Shown here: positions 1 to 7,030 of the stretch, one piece after another
Numbering within the stretch: the first letter of the stretch is position 1
Layout: every line of letters starts with the position of its first letter
Origin: Pseudomonadota bacterium
Lineage (GTDB): Bacteria > Pseudomonadota > Alphaproteobacteria > Micavibrionales > Micavibrionaceae
Reading direction: 5' to 3'
Assembly: GCA_016198545.1 (NCBI GenBank)
Contig: JACQIJ010000179.1
Span: 1-25,011 of the forward strand
DNA length: 25,011 bases
Notes under the pieces: model-generated
Database searches by the model: none
The model's input: only the letters and a program-made list of their open reading frames with translations
What the model was told of the DNA's origin: nothing
Made by a program: the position numbers and the translations under genes

Positions 1-6
1 ATATAT

Positions 7-27
7 CCCTAAACATATAAATTAGGG
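7..27. promoter_or_regulatory. Inverted repeat over the multicopper oxidase RBS
   Basis: CCCTAA (7-12) and TTAGGG (22-27) form a perfect 6-bp inverted repeat around a 9-nt AT-rich spacer. The right arm contains the AGGG that is the only Shine-Dalgarno-like sequence before the ATG at 31. It could be an operator for a dimeric repressor or an RNA hairpin hiding the RBS. The arms match no copper-regulator site I know, and the upstream sequence is outside the window. Confidence 0.3.
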
Positions 28-30
28 CAA

Positions 31-2199
31 ATGGCAAAAAAAGCAGGCAAAGAAGGCCGGAGTTTTTGCTGTGCGGCGTTTCTGAGCGCGGCATTAGGCC
101 TGTTTGGCACGATTTCCCCGGTTTTCGCCGACACGGTCAGTTACAAAATCGATATTGAGGAAAGGGCCGTCAATTTCACGGGGAAAAACGTCAAGGCTTA
201 CACGTTCAACGGCAGCGTCCCGGGGCCGGTGATTGAGGCGACCGAAGGCGATCTCCTGAAATTGACCTTTTGCAACAGGCTGAACGTGGATACATCCGTT
301 CACAAGCATGGCATTCTGCTGCCCAACAAGTATGATGGCGTTCCCTACCTGAACGCGCCTCCGGTCGCGCCCGACGAGTGCCGCACGGATGAAATTCAGC
401 TTCAGCAACACGGGACGTACTGGTATCACGCCCATGACATCGATATGAAGGAACAGACTGGTATGTCCGGCCCCATCGTCATTCATCCTAAAAACAGGGC
501 AAAAGACGCGGCAGATCATGATGCGGTTGTCTTTTTGTCGGATTGGATGGATGAGAGGCCCATGGAAGCGTTCCGCCGCCTGCGCGCGACGGATGGCGAT
601 TTTTACGCGCGGAAAAAAAACAGCGTTCAGTCATGGAATAGAATCATTGCAGCCGGGGCGCCGGCGTTAGAAGCCCGCTTCAAAAGCGTCTGGAACGGCA
701 TGGGGCCGATGGATGTATCGGATATCGGTTATGACGCTTTTCTCGCCAACGGTCGCCGGAGCATAACGATTCCGCAACCCGCGCACGGCGAAAAGGCGCG
801 CCTGCGCGTCATCAACGGCGCAACCTCGACTTTCTTCAACACGCAGTTTGCCTGCGGACCAATGACCATTGTTGCGAACGATGGCGTGGATGTACGACCC
901 GTTACGACGAATCGCATTCTGATAGGAACGGGCGAGACCTATGATGTGATAGTGTCCATGCCGCACAGCGGCAAGGCCTGCGAATTTCGCGCAACGGCAC
1001 AGGACGGCACGGGTTACGCATCCGCTATCCTGGGCGCAGGGAAGGAAGTTGTTCGCGCTCCCGACATTCCGCGCCCCAATCTTCTGGTTCAGGAACATGC
1101 GCGGCATAGCGGCGGATCATCGCATGACGCTGCCGCCAGGAGTCGCCCGGCGGACGCAGGGCATGGGTCTCATCATGAAACGTCCGCCGGCGCCGCGACC
1201 GATATTTTGCACGGGTATGACGGCGTTTGTCCGGTGGAGGATACGTCCCTCGATGGCAACGGCAGGAAATGGAAGACCATCGACCTGACGCTGACGGGAA
1301 GGATGAACGGCTATGTCTGGTCTTTCAATGACAGAACGCTGTCGGAGTCTGATTTGATAAAAATCACGAAAGGCCAGAATGTGCGCGTGAACATCAGGAA
1401 TGACTCGATGATGGCCCATACGTATCACATGCACGGCGATTTCTTTCGCGTAGTTAATAAGAAGAATCCGTCATGCAGCCCGCTCAAGCACACGCTCCTG
1501 ATTAATCCCGGCGAATCCTACCAGACGGAATTTCCCGCGGACCGCGACGGCGACTGGATAGCGCATTGCCATATCGCCTATCATATGGCAGCGGGGATGG
1601 CGCGCATCCTGAGCTATGAGGGAACGCCGGAGAACAGGGAGATAAAAAAACTATTCCATGACAGCCAATGGCTTGGATTCGGCGATCTGTCCATTCACAG
1701 TCATTTGGCGACGGGTTCCTACGTTTTCGGCAACGCGGATCAGAGACTGATTGTCGAATTTGACGCAGCCTATAACGGGCGCTACGACTTGGATCCCTCT
1801 TATGAATTCAATATCCGGTCGCCGCTTGCGGGCAGTTTTCCCGCCCTGCAGAACCTGCGTCTGTTCGCGGGCGCGGATGTAATGAATACGCCGCGCGACA
1901 GCCACAATTTCGCGGTTGCCGGCGTCCGGTTTTCCCTTTTTACCATTGATACGGAACTTCGCGTCGCCCATACCGGAGAATTTCGCGTTCAGTTCGGGAA
2001 TGAACACGATCTTACGAACAACCTTTCTTTCCGGTGGCAGGTCGATACGTCGGGCCGCCATATGGAACAGCTTAAATACTATCCGATGAAGGATGGCAAT
2101 CTGTACATTTCCCTCTATCACGATTCCGCTTTTCGCGATCCGGGCGACAGGGGATCCCCGTATTCAAGCGTGGGAGCCGGCCTGGGATTTACTTTTTAA
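31..2199 (+). CDS. Multicopper oxidase (CopA/CueO-like) with C-terminal outer-membrane beta-barrel-like domain
   Basis: A 722-residue exported multicopper oxidase, probably oxidising Cu(I) or other substrates in the periplasm for copper tolerance. Residues 1-33 are a signal peptide ending VFA. There is no twin-arginine motif, although CopA/CueO enzymes usually have one. All four copper-binding motifs are present: HKHG (91-94), WYHAH (131-135), HTYHMHG (463-469) and HCHIAYHMAAGM (512-523), with type-1 Cys513 and axial Met523. A His-rich linker (about 356-382) sits where CopA proteins carry Met/His copper-binding repeats. From about residue 550 to the end the sequence is not cupredoxin. It alternates polar and hydrophobic residues, has about eight possible beta-strands, and ends GAGLGFTF with the terminal Phe typical of outer-membrane proteins, resembling a short CopB-type barrel. 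The gene converges on gcvT with an 11-nt tail overlap. The oxidase assignment is firm; the barrel reading is inference. Confidence 0.9.
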   Translation: MAKKAGKEGRSFCCAAFLSAALGLFGTISPVFADTVSYKIDIEERAVNFTGKNVKAYTFNGSVPGPVIEATEGDLLKLTFCNRLNVDTSVHKHGILLPNKYDGVPYLNAPPVAPDECRTDEIQLQQHGTYWYHAHDIDMKEQTGMSGPIVIHPKNRAKDAADHDAVVFLSDWMDERPMEAFRRLRATDGDFYARKKNSVQSWNRIIAAGAPALEARFKSVWNGMGPMDVSDIGYDAFLANGRRSITIPQPAHGEKARLRVINGATSTFFNTQFACGPMTIVANDGVDVRPVTTNRILIGTGETYDVIVSMPHSGKACEFRATAQDGTGYASAILGAGKEVVRAPDIPRPNLLVQEHARHSGGSSHDAAARSRPADAGHGSHHETSAGAATDILHGYDGVCPVEDTSLDGNGRKWKTIDLTLTGRMNGYVWSFNDRTLSESDLIKITKGQNVRVNIRNDSMMAHTYHMHGDFFRVVNKKNPSCSPLKHTLLINPGESYQTEFPADRDGDWIAHCHIAYHMAAGMARILSYEGTPENREIKKLFHDSQWLGFGDLSIHSHLATGSYVFGNADQRLIVEFDAAYNGRYDLDPSYEFNIRSPLAGSFPALQNLRLFAGADVMNTPRDSHNFAVAGVRFSLFTIDTELRVAHTGEFRVQFGNEHDLTNNLSFRWQVDTSGRHMEQLKYYPMKDGNLYISLYHDSAFRDPGDRGSPYSSVGAGLGFTF

Positions 2200-3298
2200 C
2201 GGCTGCCTTGACGGCTTTTGTCTTCGGATTCAAAAACGGCATCAGCGCGGTTTCCGCAGGTATTTTTTTGCCCCGCACGTCAATGGATATTTTAGCGCCA
2301 GGCGCCGCATGGCCGGCATCAATATAACCCTGCCCGACCGATTTTTTGAGGCTGGGGGAAAACCCGCCGCTGGTCATCCGGCCGATTTCCTTCGATCCGC
2401 TTTCATCAAAAACAGCCGATCCTTCGCGCGCCACGCCCGGTCCCGTCAGGATAATGCCGGCGCGTTTTCTTGTTGGGCCGGTTTCCTTTTCCTTCAGGAC
2501 GGCCGGCGCGCCAATAAAGCCCCGGTTGTTTTTGCTCATAACCCATCCCAGTCCGGCGGCGACGGGCGACGTGTTTTCGTCGATATCATGTCCGTACAGG
2601 CAATACCCCATTTCAAGGCGCAAGGAATCCCGCGCGGCGAGTCCGACGGGCTTTACTTCCTCATGCGCCAGAAGCAGCGCCCATATGGCCGGCGCGCTTT
2701 CCGCCGGAATGCTCAATTCGAACCCGTCTTCGCCCGTATAGCCCAGGCGGCTTATAAAGGATTTGATTCCGCCCATATCCATATGTTTGCCCGTCATGTA
2801 ATCCATATCCTCCAGCGCAAGGCCGAATTCGTCGAACATGATCTTTTGCGCTGACGGTCCCTGCAAGGCGATCAGCGCCTGGTTCTCGGAGTAATCGAGG
2901 TTGACGGTCGCAGGCAGGTTTTTCCTAAGCCATTCGATATCGGTGTTTTTGCGTCCTGCATTCAGGACGGCAAAAAATTTTTCGTCTTCCAGCCGCGTGA
3001 CGATAAGGTCGTCTATGATTCCGCCCTTTTCATTGGTCAGGATCGTGTATTTGGCAGCCCCATTCGCAAGCTTTGAAAAAGAGGAAGGCGTGACGCTCTC
3101 CCAGAAAGCAACGGCCTCAGGGCCTTCGATGATGATCTGGCCCATGTGCGATACGTCGAACAGACCGGCATGCGCGCGCGCCCATTCGTGTTCTTTCATC
3201 ACGCCCATTCCGTAATAAAGGGGCATGTCGTAACCGGCGAATGCGCCCATTTTGGCTTTCAGGGCCAGATGGCTTTCGTGCAGGGGAGTCTTCTTCAT
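2189..3298 (-). CDS. gcvT: Aminomethyltransferase, glycine cleavage system T protein
   Basis: GcvT transfers the methylene group from the aminomethyl-lipoyl H protein to tetrahydrofolate and releases ammonia. The 369 residues match the usual family length. The N-terminus (KKTPLHESHLALKAKM) followed by FAGYDMP, LFDVSHMGQ (46-54) and NEKGGIIDDLIVTR (89-102, with the folate/catalytic Asp at 96-97) is diagnostic, as are the later ARDSLRLE and SGGFSPSLKKSVGQGY segments. The start is the ATG matching the family N-terminus; I see no good Shine-Dalgarno. phoH lies 53 nt upstream on the same strand with no clear terminator between, so the two may be co-transcribed. gcvH and gcvP, which commonly accompany gcvT, are not in the window. 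The 3' end overlaps the oppositely oriented multicopper oxidase by 11 nt. Confidence 0.96.
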   Translation of the reverse strand: MKKTPLHESHLALKAKMGAFAGYDMPLYYGMGVMKEHEWARAHAGLFDVSHMGQIIIEGPEAVAFWESVTPSSFSKLANGAAKYTILTNEKGGIIDDLIVTRLEDEKFFAVLNAGRKNTDIEWLRKNLPATVNLDYSENQALIALQGPSAQKIMFDEFGLALEDMDYMTGKHMDMGGIKSFISRLGYTGEDGFELSIPAESAPAIWALLLAHEEVKPVGLAARDSLRLEMGYCLYGHDIDENTSPVAAGLGWVMSKNNRGFIGAPAVLKEKETGPTRKRAGIILTGPGVAREGSAVFDESGSKEIGRMTSGGFSPSLKKSVGQGYIDAGHAAPGAKISIDVRGKKIPAETALMPFLNPKTKAVKAAVKK

Positions 3299-3351
3299 GG
3301 GGCCAATGTTAACCGGCCCGCGGCGAAAAACCAGCCCTTATTTGAGCGCGG

Positions 3352-4104
3352 CTAGAGGACTTCCAGCATCTCCGCCACAAGAGGGTGACGTACGATGTCT
3401 CCCTGGTTCAGGCGCATGACGGCGATTCCGGCGACGTTCTGCAGTTTGTCCGCTACCTGCGCCAGACCCGACATGCCGTCAAGAAGGTCGCTTTGCGCGG
3501 GGTCGCCCGTGACGACCATCGTCGAATGCCACCCCAGCCGCGACAGAAGCATCTTAAGCTGTACGTATGTACAGTTCTGCGCCTCGTCGATCACCACGAA
3601 GGCATTGTTCAGGGTACGTCCGCGCATGAAGCCGACGGGGGCGATTTCTATTGTTCCTTCCTCCATATATTGCCGTACGCGCTTGCCGCCCAGCCTGTCG
3701 CCCAGCGCATCATAAAGCGGGCGGAGGTAGGGAGCCATTTTTTCATGCATGTCGCCGGGCAGATAGCCCAGTGATTCGCCGGCTTCCATTGCCGGACGGG
3801 ACAGGATGATGCGCTCTATTTTTCCGGCTTCAAGGGCCTCTACCGCAGCGGCGATGGCCAGGTAGGTCTTTCCCGTTCCCGCCGGGCCGATGGCAAGGGT
3901 CAGGCCGTGAGATGCGATGGATTCCATCAGCGCGCGCTGGCCTTCCGTCCGGGGCTTTACTTTTTTGATATAGCTTTTATCCCGGTTGCGGTCGATTTCC
4001 TCGTCCATTGGATGCCAGTCCGCGTCGTCGAAGGAGGGACGAATGACGTTGCCGTGCTTGTGCTGGAATTTGTCTCTTTTGTTTTTACGGGATTTTTTAG
4101 ACAT
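3352..4104 (-). CDS. phoH: PhoH family P-loop ATPase (short form)
   Basis: A 250-residue PhoH-type ATPase. Walker A is GPAGTGKT (73-80) and Walker B is VVIDEAQN (170-177); the segments LSRPAMEAGE, LGYLPGD and VTGDPAQSDL are characteristic of the family. PhoH proteins are ATPases linked to RNA metabolism and stress, but the exact role is unsettled. The first 45 residues are very basic and then acidic and replace the longer N-terminal region of YbeZ-type proteins; this short form is familiar from alphaproteobacteria. The ATG has a good AAAGGA six nucleotides upstream. No ybeY or miaB lies beside it, unlike the common miaB-phoH-ybeY cluster. A leader with a terminator-like hairpin precedes the gene (4158-4300). 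Confidence 0.92.
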   Translation of the reverse strand: MSKKSRKNKRDKFQHKHGNVIRPSFDDADWHPMDEEIDRNRDKSYIKKVKPRTEGQRALMESIASHGLTLAIGPAGTGKTYLAIAAAVEALEAGKIERIILSRPAMEAGESLGYLPGDMHEKMAPYLRPLYDALGDRLGGKRVRQYMEEGTIEIAPVGFMRGRTLNNAFVVIDEAQNCTYVQLKMLLSRLGWHSTMVVTGDPAQSDLLDGMSGLAQVADKLQNVAGIAVMRLNQGDIVRHPLVAEMLEVL

Positions 4105-4157
4105 TGCGAATCCTTTCGGTGGGGTTGAACAAAGAAAGGCGGCAGATATCAGGCATT

Positions 4158-4186
4158 AAAAAACCGCGCCTTTTCAGGGGACGCGG
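4158..4186 (-). terminator. Terminator-like hairpin in the phoH leader
   Basis: Read on the minus strand, CCGCG (4186-4182) pairs with CGCGG (4168-4164). Two further C-G pairs extend the stem inside a small bulge, the loop is A-rich, and six T residues follow (4163-4158). This has the form of a Rho-independent terminator, yet it lies 54 nt upstream of the phoH start and no minus-strand gene ends here. It is either an attenuator in the phoH leader or the end of a short RNA that begins near 4290. Confidence 0.45.
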
Positions 4187-4269
4187 CGGGCTTTATTGTT
4201 GCGGCGCACAATAATGGCGGGAGCCGCAAGGCAGACAGGGCAGGGTAAGGGGTGGGCGTTTAAGGTCAA
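4174..4269 (-). other. Possible 31-codon leader ORF before phoH
   Basis: A TTG codon at 4269 is preceded five nucleotides upstream by GGAG and opens a 31-residue frame that ends in TGA inside the terminator-like hairpin. The peptide contains a CPVC motif and an Arg-rich tail (VRRNNKARR). A TATACT sequence lies at 4299-4294 on the same strand, without a recognisable -35 hexamer. The arrangement resembles an attenuator leader peptide, but the ORF is short, starts with TTG, and could be chance. The rest of the 320-nt gap (4105-4424) shows nothing else I recognise. Confidence 0.2.
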
Positions 4270-4424
4270 GTCGTCTCCGTTACTCCTGGAACCAGTATAA
4301 CAGAGTTTTAGGCGATATTCTACGAAGACCGAAAATCCTTACGCCGAATAACTTGCATTATGAAAATATTTAATGATAAAATGAGATGATACTGAATAAT
4401 TGAATAGCGGGGTGGGCGAAGCCA

Positions 4425-4805
4425 ATGACAGCAGTGACTGCGCATCAGAAGTTTGGGGCTTTAAGCGAGACCCTGACTCATGCATTCCGGAACGTGGTTT
4501 TGCCGAAAGGTCTTTTCGACGAATATAAAAGCGATGTCGTAATCGCATGGGCGGGCATGATGGGCCAGCGCGGCAACCGCAGCCCGTTGATGGATGACAG
4601 CGCGCTTAAAACGCTCATGGACATGTGCTTTGAAAGAGGCCCTCCCAATATGGCTGAATTCGTAAGGGATGTCAGCGCGATCAGCGGCGCGCGCGCGGCC
4701 GTACGCGACCATCCCGATCCTTCCAGCGTCGAGGAAGCCGTCATGTCGGTGATGTCGCAGTGTCTCACGGACTTAAGCGAACGGCACGCGCTTAAAATGG
4801 GATAG
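4425..4805 (+). CDS. Hypothetical protein, 126 aa
   Basis: I do not recognise this protein. It begins MTAVTAHQKFGAL and is predicted by eye to be mostly alpha-helical and soluble, with no signal peptide, membrane segment or zinc motif. The segments FERGPPNMAEFVRDVSAI and EEAVMSVMSQCLTDL look like amphipathic helices. Codon use resembles the neighbouring genes, which favours a real gene. The Shine-Dalgarno is weak (GGGCGAAG before the ATG). It is a single gene that converges on the ferritin-like gene, with 13 nt between the stops. Confidence 0.6.
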   Translation: MTAVTAHQKFGALSETLTHAFRNVVLPKGLFDEYKSDVVIAWAGMMGQRGNRSPLMDDSALKTLMDMCFERGPPNMAEFVRDVSAISGARAAVRDHPDPSSVEEAVMSVMSQCLTDLSERHALKMG

Positions 4806-4818
4806 ACAGGAAATTATC

Positions 4819-5655
4819 TCAGGCCGCAATTTTTGCAAGGCGGCCGTGTTCGCCTTGTATTTTCCGCCATGCGAAACGGCTGACGATTTTGTAGGGCACG
4901 GTATGCGGCTTCAGGCCGCAGGCCTTGAAGATCATCGCTACCGCGCGATCGGCATGTTTGGGTCTGTAAAATCCATAGGCGCGGCTCATATAGGCGGCGC
5001 TGTACCGTGCGCGGTCATATGTTTCCCCCGACCCGGCATTGGCGGCGAAATAGGCATATGCCAGTTCGTCATCTTCGCTTTCTGCGATGCGTGATAACGC
5101 CACGCGCACGCGGCGCAGCACGCCCATTCTTTCGTGCGCCAGATATTTATTCAAGGTGTCGTAAAAAAGCTTGTAATGCCGGAATTCATCGGAAGCGATA
5201 TGGCGGCATATTTCTTTCAGAACTGGTTCGCCGACGGAATCGCCGACCGCGCTGTAATAGCTTGACGTGCCTACTTCCACCATGCACCGCGCGATCATTT
5301 CCCCTGCGCGCGACCCGCGCACGGAGCCGCTGTCGTTCACGTTTAGAAAATGCTCCGGCGAATAGCCGGCGCGGAAGCGCGCCATAGCGTCTTCAAAATT
5401 CCATGACGGGTCGATACGCTGCGCCCATGCGCCCAATGCCTGTCCGTGCTGTATTTCTTCCACGGCCCACTGTCGCGCGTCACGCTGGAAATCCGCATCG
5501 TCGTGGAATACGCGGCACAGGTAATCGGCGTATGCGGAAGCATTGTATTCCACCAGTGCGGCGGCTTTGATAATGGACAAAACATCAGGCGTCACGGCAG
5601 CCGGATCCAACCGGTCCCAAGGCAAGTCGGAGATTTTCCAGCGCTCATATTCCAT
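4819..5655 (-). CDS. Ferritin-like diiron carboxylate protein (acyl-ACP-desaturase/R2-like fold)
   Basis: A 278-residue helical protein with a complete set of diiron ligands. Counting from the ATG at 5655 these are E36 (ALVEYNAS), E67 and H70 (VEEIQHG), E127 (CMVEVGTSSYY), and E157 and H160 (SDEFRHYKLF). The pattern E...ExxH...E...ExxH defines the ferritin-like/rubrerythrin/desaturase superfamily, and EExxHG resembles the EENRHG motif of acyl-ACP desaturases. The substrate is unknown; it could be a desaturase, an oxygenase or an iron/oxidant-handling protein. The frame is open back to 5808, but that stretch lies over the 3' end of nrdB, so I use the ATG at 5655. A TTG at 5691 is an alternative. 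It lies directly downstream of nrdB on the same strand and is probably co-transcribed. Confidence 0.75.
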   Translation of the reverse strand: MEYERWKISDLPWDRLDPAAVTPDVLSIIKAAALVEYNASAYADYLCRVFHDDADFQRDARQWAVEEIQHGQALGAWAQRIDPSWNFEDAMARFRAGYSPEHFLNVNDSGSVRGSRAGEMIARCMVEVGTSSYYSAVGDSVGEPVLKEICRHIASDEFRHYKLFYDTLNKYLAHERMGVLRRVRVALSRIAESEDDELAYAYFAANAGSGETYDRARYSAAYMSRAYGFYRPKHADRAVAMIFKACGLKPHTVPYKIVSRFAWRKIQGEHGRLAKIAA

Positions 5656-5713
5656 GCCTGTGCTGATAGCACCAAATAACGGGATTTTCAAACTTTTTTC
5701 GCCTCGCCCGGGG

Positions 5714-6745
5714 TCAGGCCGCCTTGCCTCCGAAGACGCTGTCCTCAAATGCCTCTTCCCATGTGCCTCGCGTGGAGGCTCTGGAATATTCCGTGGCGCG
5801 GTTTTCAAAGAAGTTCGTGTGTTCCGCGCCGTTTAGAATGACATCCATCCACGGCAGCGGGTTTTTTTCGATCCCGAATATGGGCGCAAGGTTAAGCTGC
5901 TGCAGGCGGCGGTCGCCGATATAGCGGATGTAGCTTTTGACCTCTTCGGGCTGCAACCCTTCTACGCCGCCCATTTCAAAGGCAAGGTCGATAAAGGCGT
6001 CTTCGTGCCCGACGATGGTTTTGCAGCTTTCGGCGATATCCGCCTTCAGTTTGTCGTCCCAGATATCCGGGTTTTCATTGATGAAGGCATTGAACAGCTT
6101 CATCATCGAAAGACAGTGCAATGTTTCGTCGCGCACGGACCATGTAATGATCTGGCCCATGCCCTTCATCTTGTTGAAACGCGGGAAGTTCATCAGGATT
6201 GCGAAGGACGCGAACAGCTGAAGCCCTTCCGTGAAGGCGCTGAACATCGCGACTGTTTTCGCGATATCGCGGCGCGAATTCATGGAAACGCCCTGCATGT
6301 AATCGTATTTGTCCTTCATCGCCTTGTATTTCAGAAACGCCTGGTATTCAACTTCGGGCATGCCCAACGTATCGAGCAAATGGGCATAGGCGGCAATGTG
6401 CACCGTTTCCATGTTGGCGAACGCGCCCAACATCATCTGCACTTCCACGGGACCGAAAACGCGGGAGTAATGTTTCATATAACAGTTGTTCACCTCCACA
6501 TCGGCCTGCGTGAAGAAGCGGAAGATCTGTGTCAGCAGGTTGCGTTCAGCCGGCGTCAATTTCTTCTTCCAGTCACGGACGTCCTCGGCCATAGGCACTT
6601 CTTCGGGCAGCCAGTGCAGGCGCTGCTGCGTCAGCCACGCCTCATAGCACCACGGATACAGGAACGGCTTGTAGACGTGTCGTTCCTGCAGAAGTTGCGA
6701 TTTCGTTTCCTTTACGTCATCAAGCGCGGCAACTGTTTTAGCCAT
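5714..6745 (-). CDS. nrdB: Ribonucleoside-diphosphate reductase class Ia subunit beta (R2)
   Basis: The radical-generating small subunit of class I ribonucleotide reductase, which makes dNDPs with NrdA. The 343 residues carry the diiron ligands D82, E113, H116, E173, E207 and H210, spaced like E. coli D84/E115/H118 at the first site. The radical tyrosine is Y120 (ETVHIAAY, equivalent to Y122), so this is a Tyr-radical enzyme and not a class Ic form with Phe. There is no N-terminal ATP-cone. The C-terminus ends EDSVFGGKAA, which is short and serves as the NrdA-docking tail. GGGGGAG upstream of the ATG is a strong RBS. nrdB is not in an operon with nrdA: a gene on the other strand separates them. 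NrdR-like boxes lie 150-200 bp upstream. Confidence 0.97.
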   Translation of the reverse strand: MAKTVAALDDVKETKSQLLQERHVYKPFLYPWCYEAWLTQQRLHWLPEEVPMAEDVRDWKKKLTPAERNLLTQIFRFFTQADVEVNNCYMKHYSRVFGPVEVQMMLGAFANMETVHIAAYAHLLDTLGMPEVEYQAFLKYKAMKDKYDYMQGVSMNSRRDIAKTVAMFSAFTEGLQLFASFAILMNFPRFNKMKGMGQIITWSVRDETLHCLSMMKLFNAFINENPDIWDDKLKADIAESCKTIVGHEDAFIDLAFEMGGVEGLQPEEVKSYIRYIGDRRLQQLNLAPIFGIEKNPLPWMDVILNGAEHTNFFENRATEYSRASTRGTWEEAFEDSVFGGKAA

Positions 6746-6894
6746 GTTTAATCTCCCCCTTTAAGAAACCTGACAATGAAAGCTTACAAGACATGGATAG
6801 GGCGATTCCTGTTTTCGTGCCGAGTCATTTCAAAAATCCGTCCACAATAATGAAGCGGGAAAATAAAAAGACGGTCAGAACAAAAACCCCGTCA

Positions 6895-6910
6895 ACACAA
6901 TATATAGTAT
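6895..6910 (-). promoter_or_regulatory. NrdR box, upstream of nrdB (strong site)
   Basis: ACACAATATATAGTAT agrees closely with the NrdR-box consensus acaCwAtATaTwGtgt, including every strongly conserved position. It lies between nrdB and the divergently transcribed methyltransferase gene, about 150 bp before the nrdB ATG. NrdR represses RNR genes when dATP/ATP levels are adequate. The rest of the 285-nt gap is AT-rich; I could not assign a promoter with confidence. Confidence 0.7.
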
Positions 6911-6926
6911 TTTCTTGTTTTAAAAA

Positions 6927-6942
6927 CCACTACCTGTATGTT
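6927..6942 (-). promoter_or_regulatory. Second, degenerate NrdR box upstream of nrdB
   Basis: CCACTACCTGTATGTT keeps the left half of the NrdR consensus (cCACTA) and some of the right half, about 9 of 16 positions. Alone it would not be called. It is included because its centre is exactly 32 bp from the strong box, the spacing NrdR pairs normally have, and its left half resembles the second box at nrdA. Confidence 0.4.
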
Positions 6943-7030
6943 TCTTCATGTTATCCGCCGTTTTAGCGCGGGTCGTACGATTCCATAATTTTCCTTGTTT
7001 TAAATCTGCCTTTATTTTACAAAACAGTAT

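Noticed and set aside
4174..4300. tmRNA, SRP RNA or 6S RNA in the phoH leader
   Set aside because: No SRP tetraloop region, no tmRNA acceptor or TPsiC sequence, and no 6S-type long bulged stem could be recognised.
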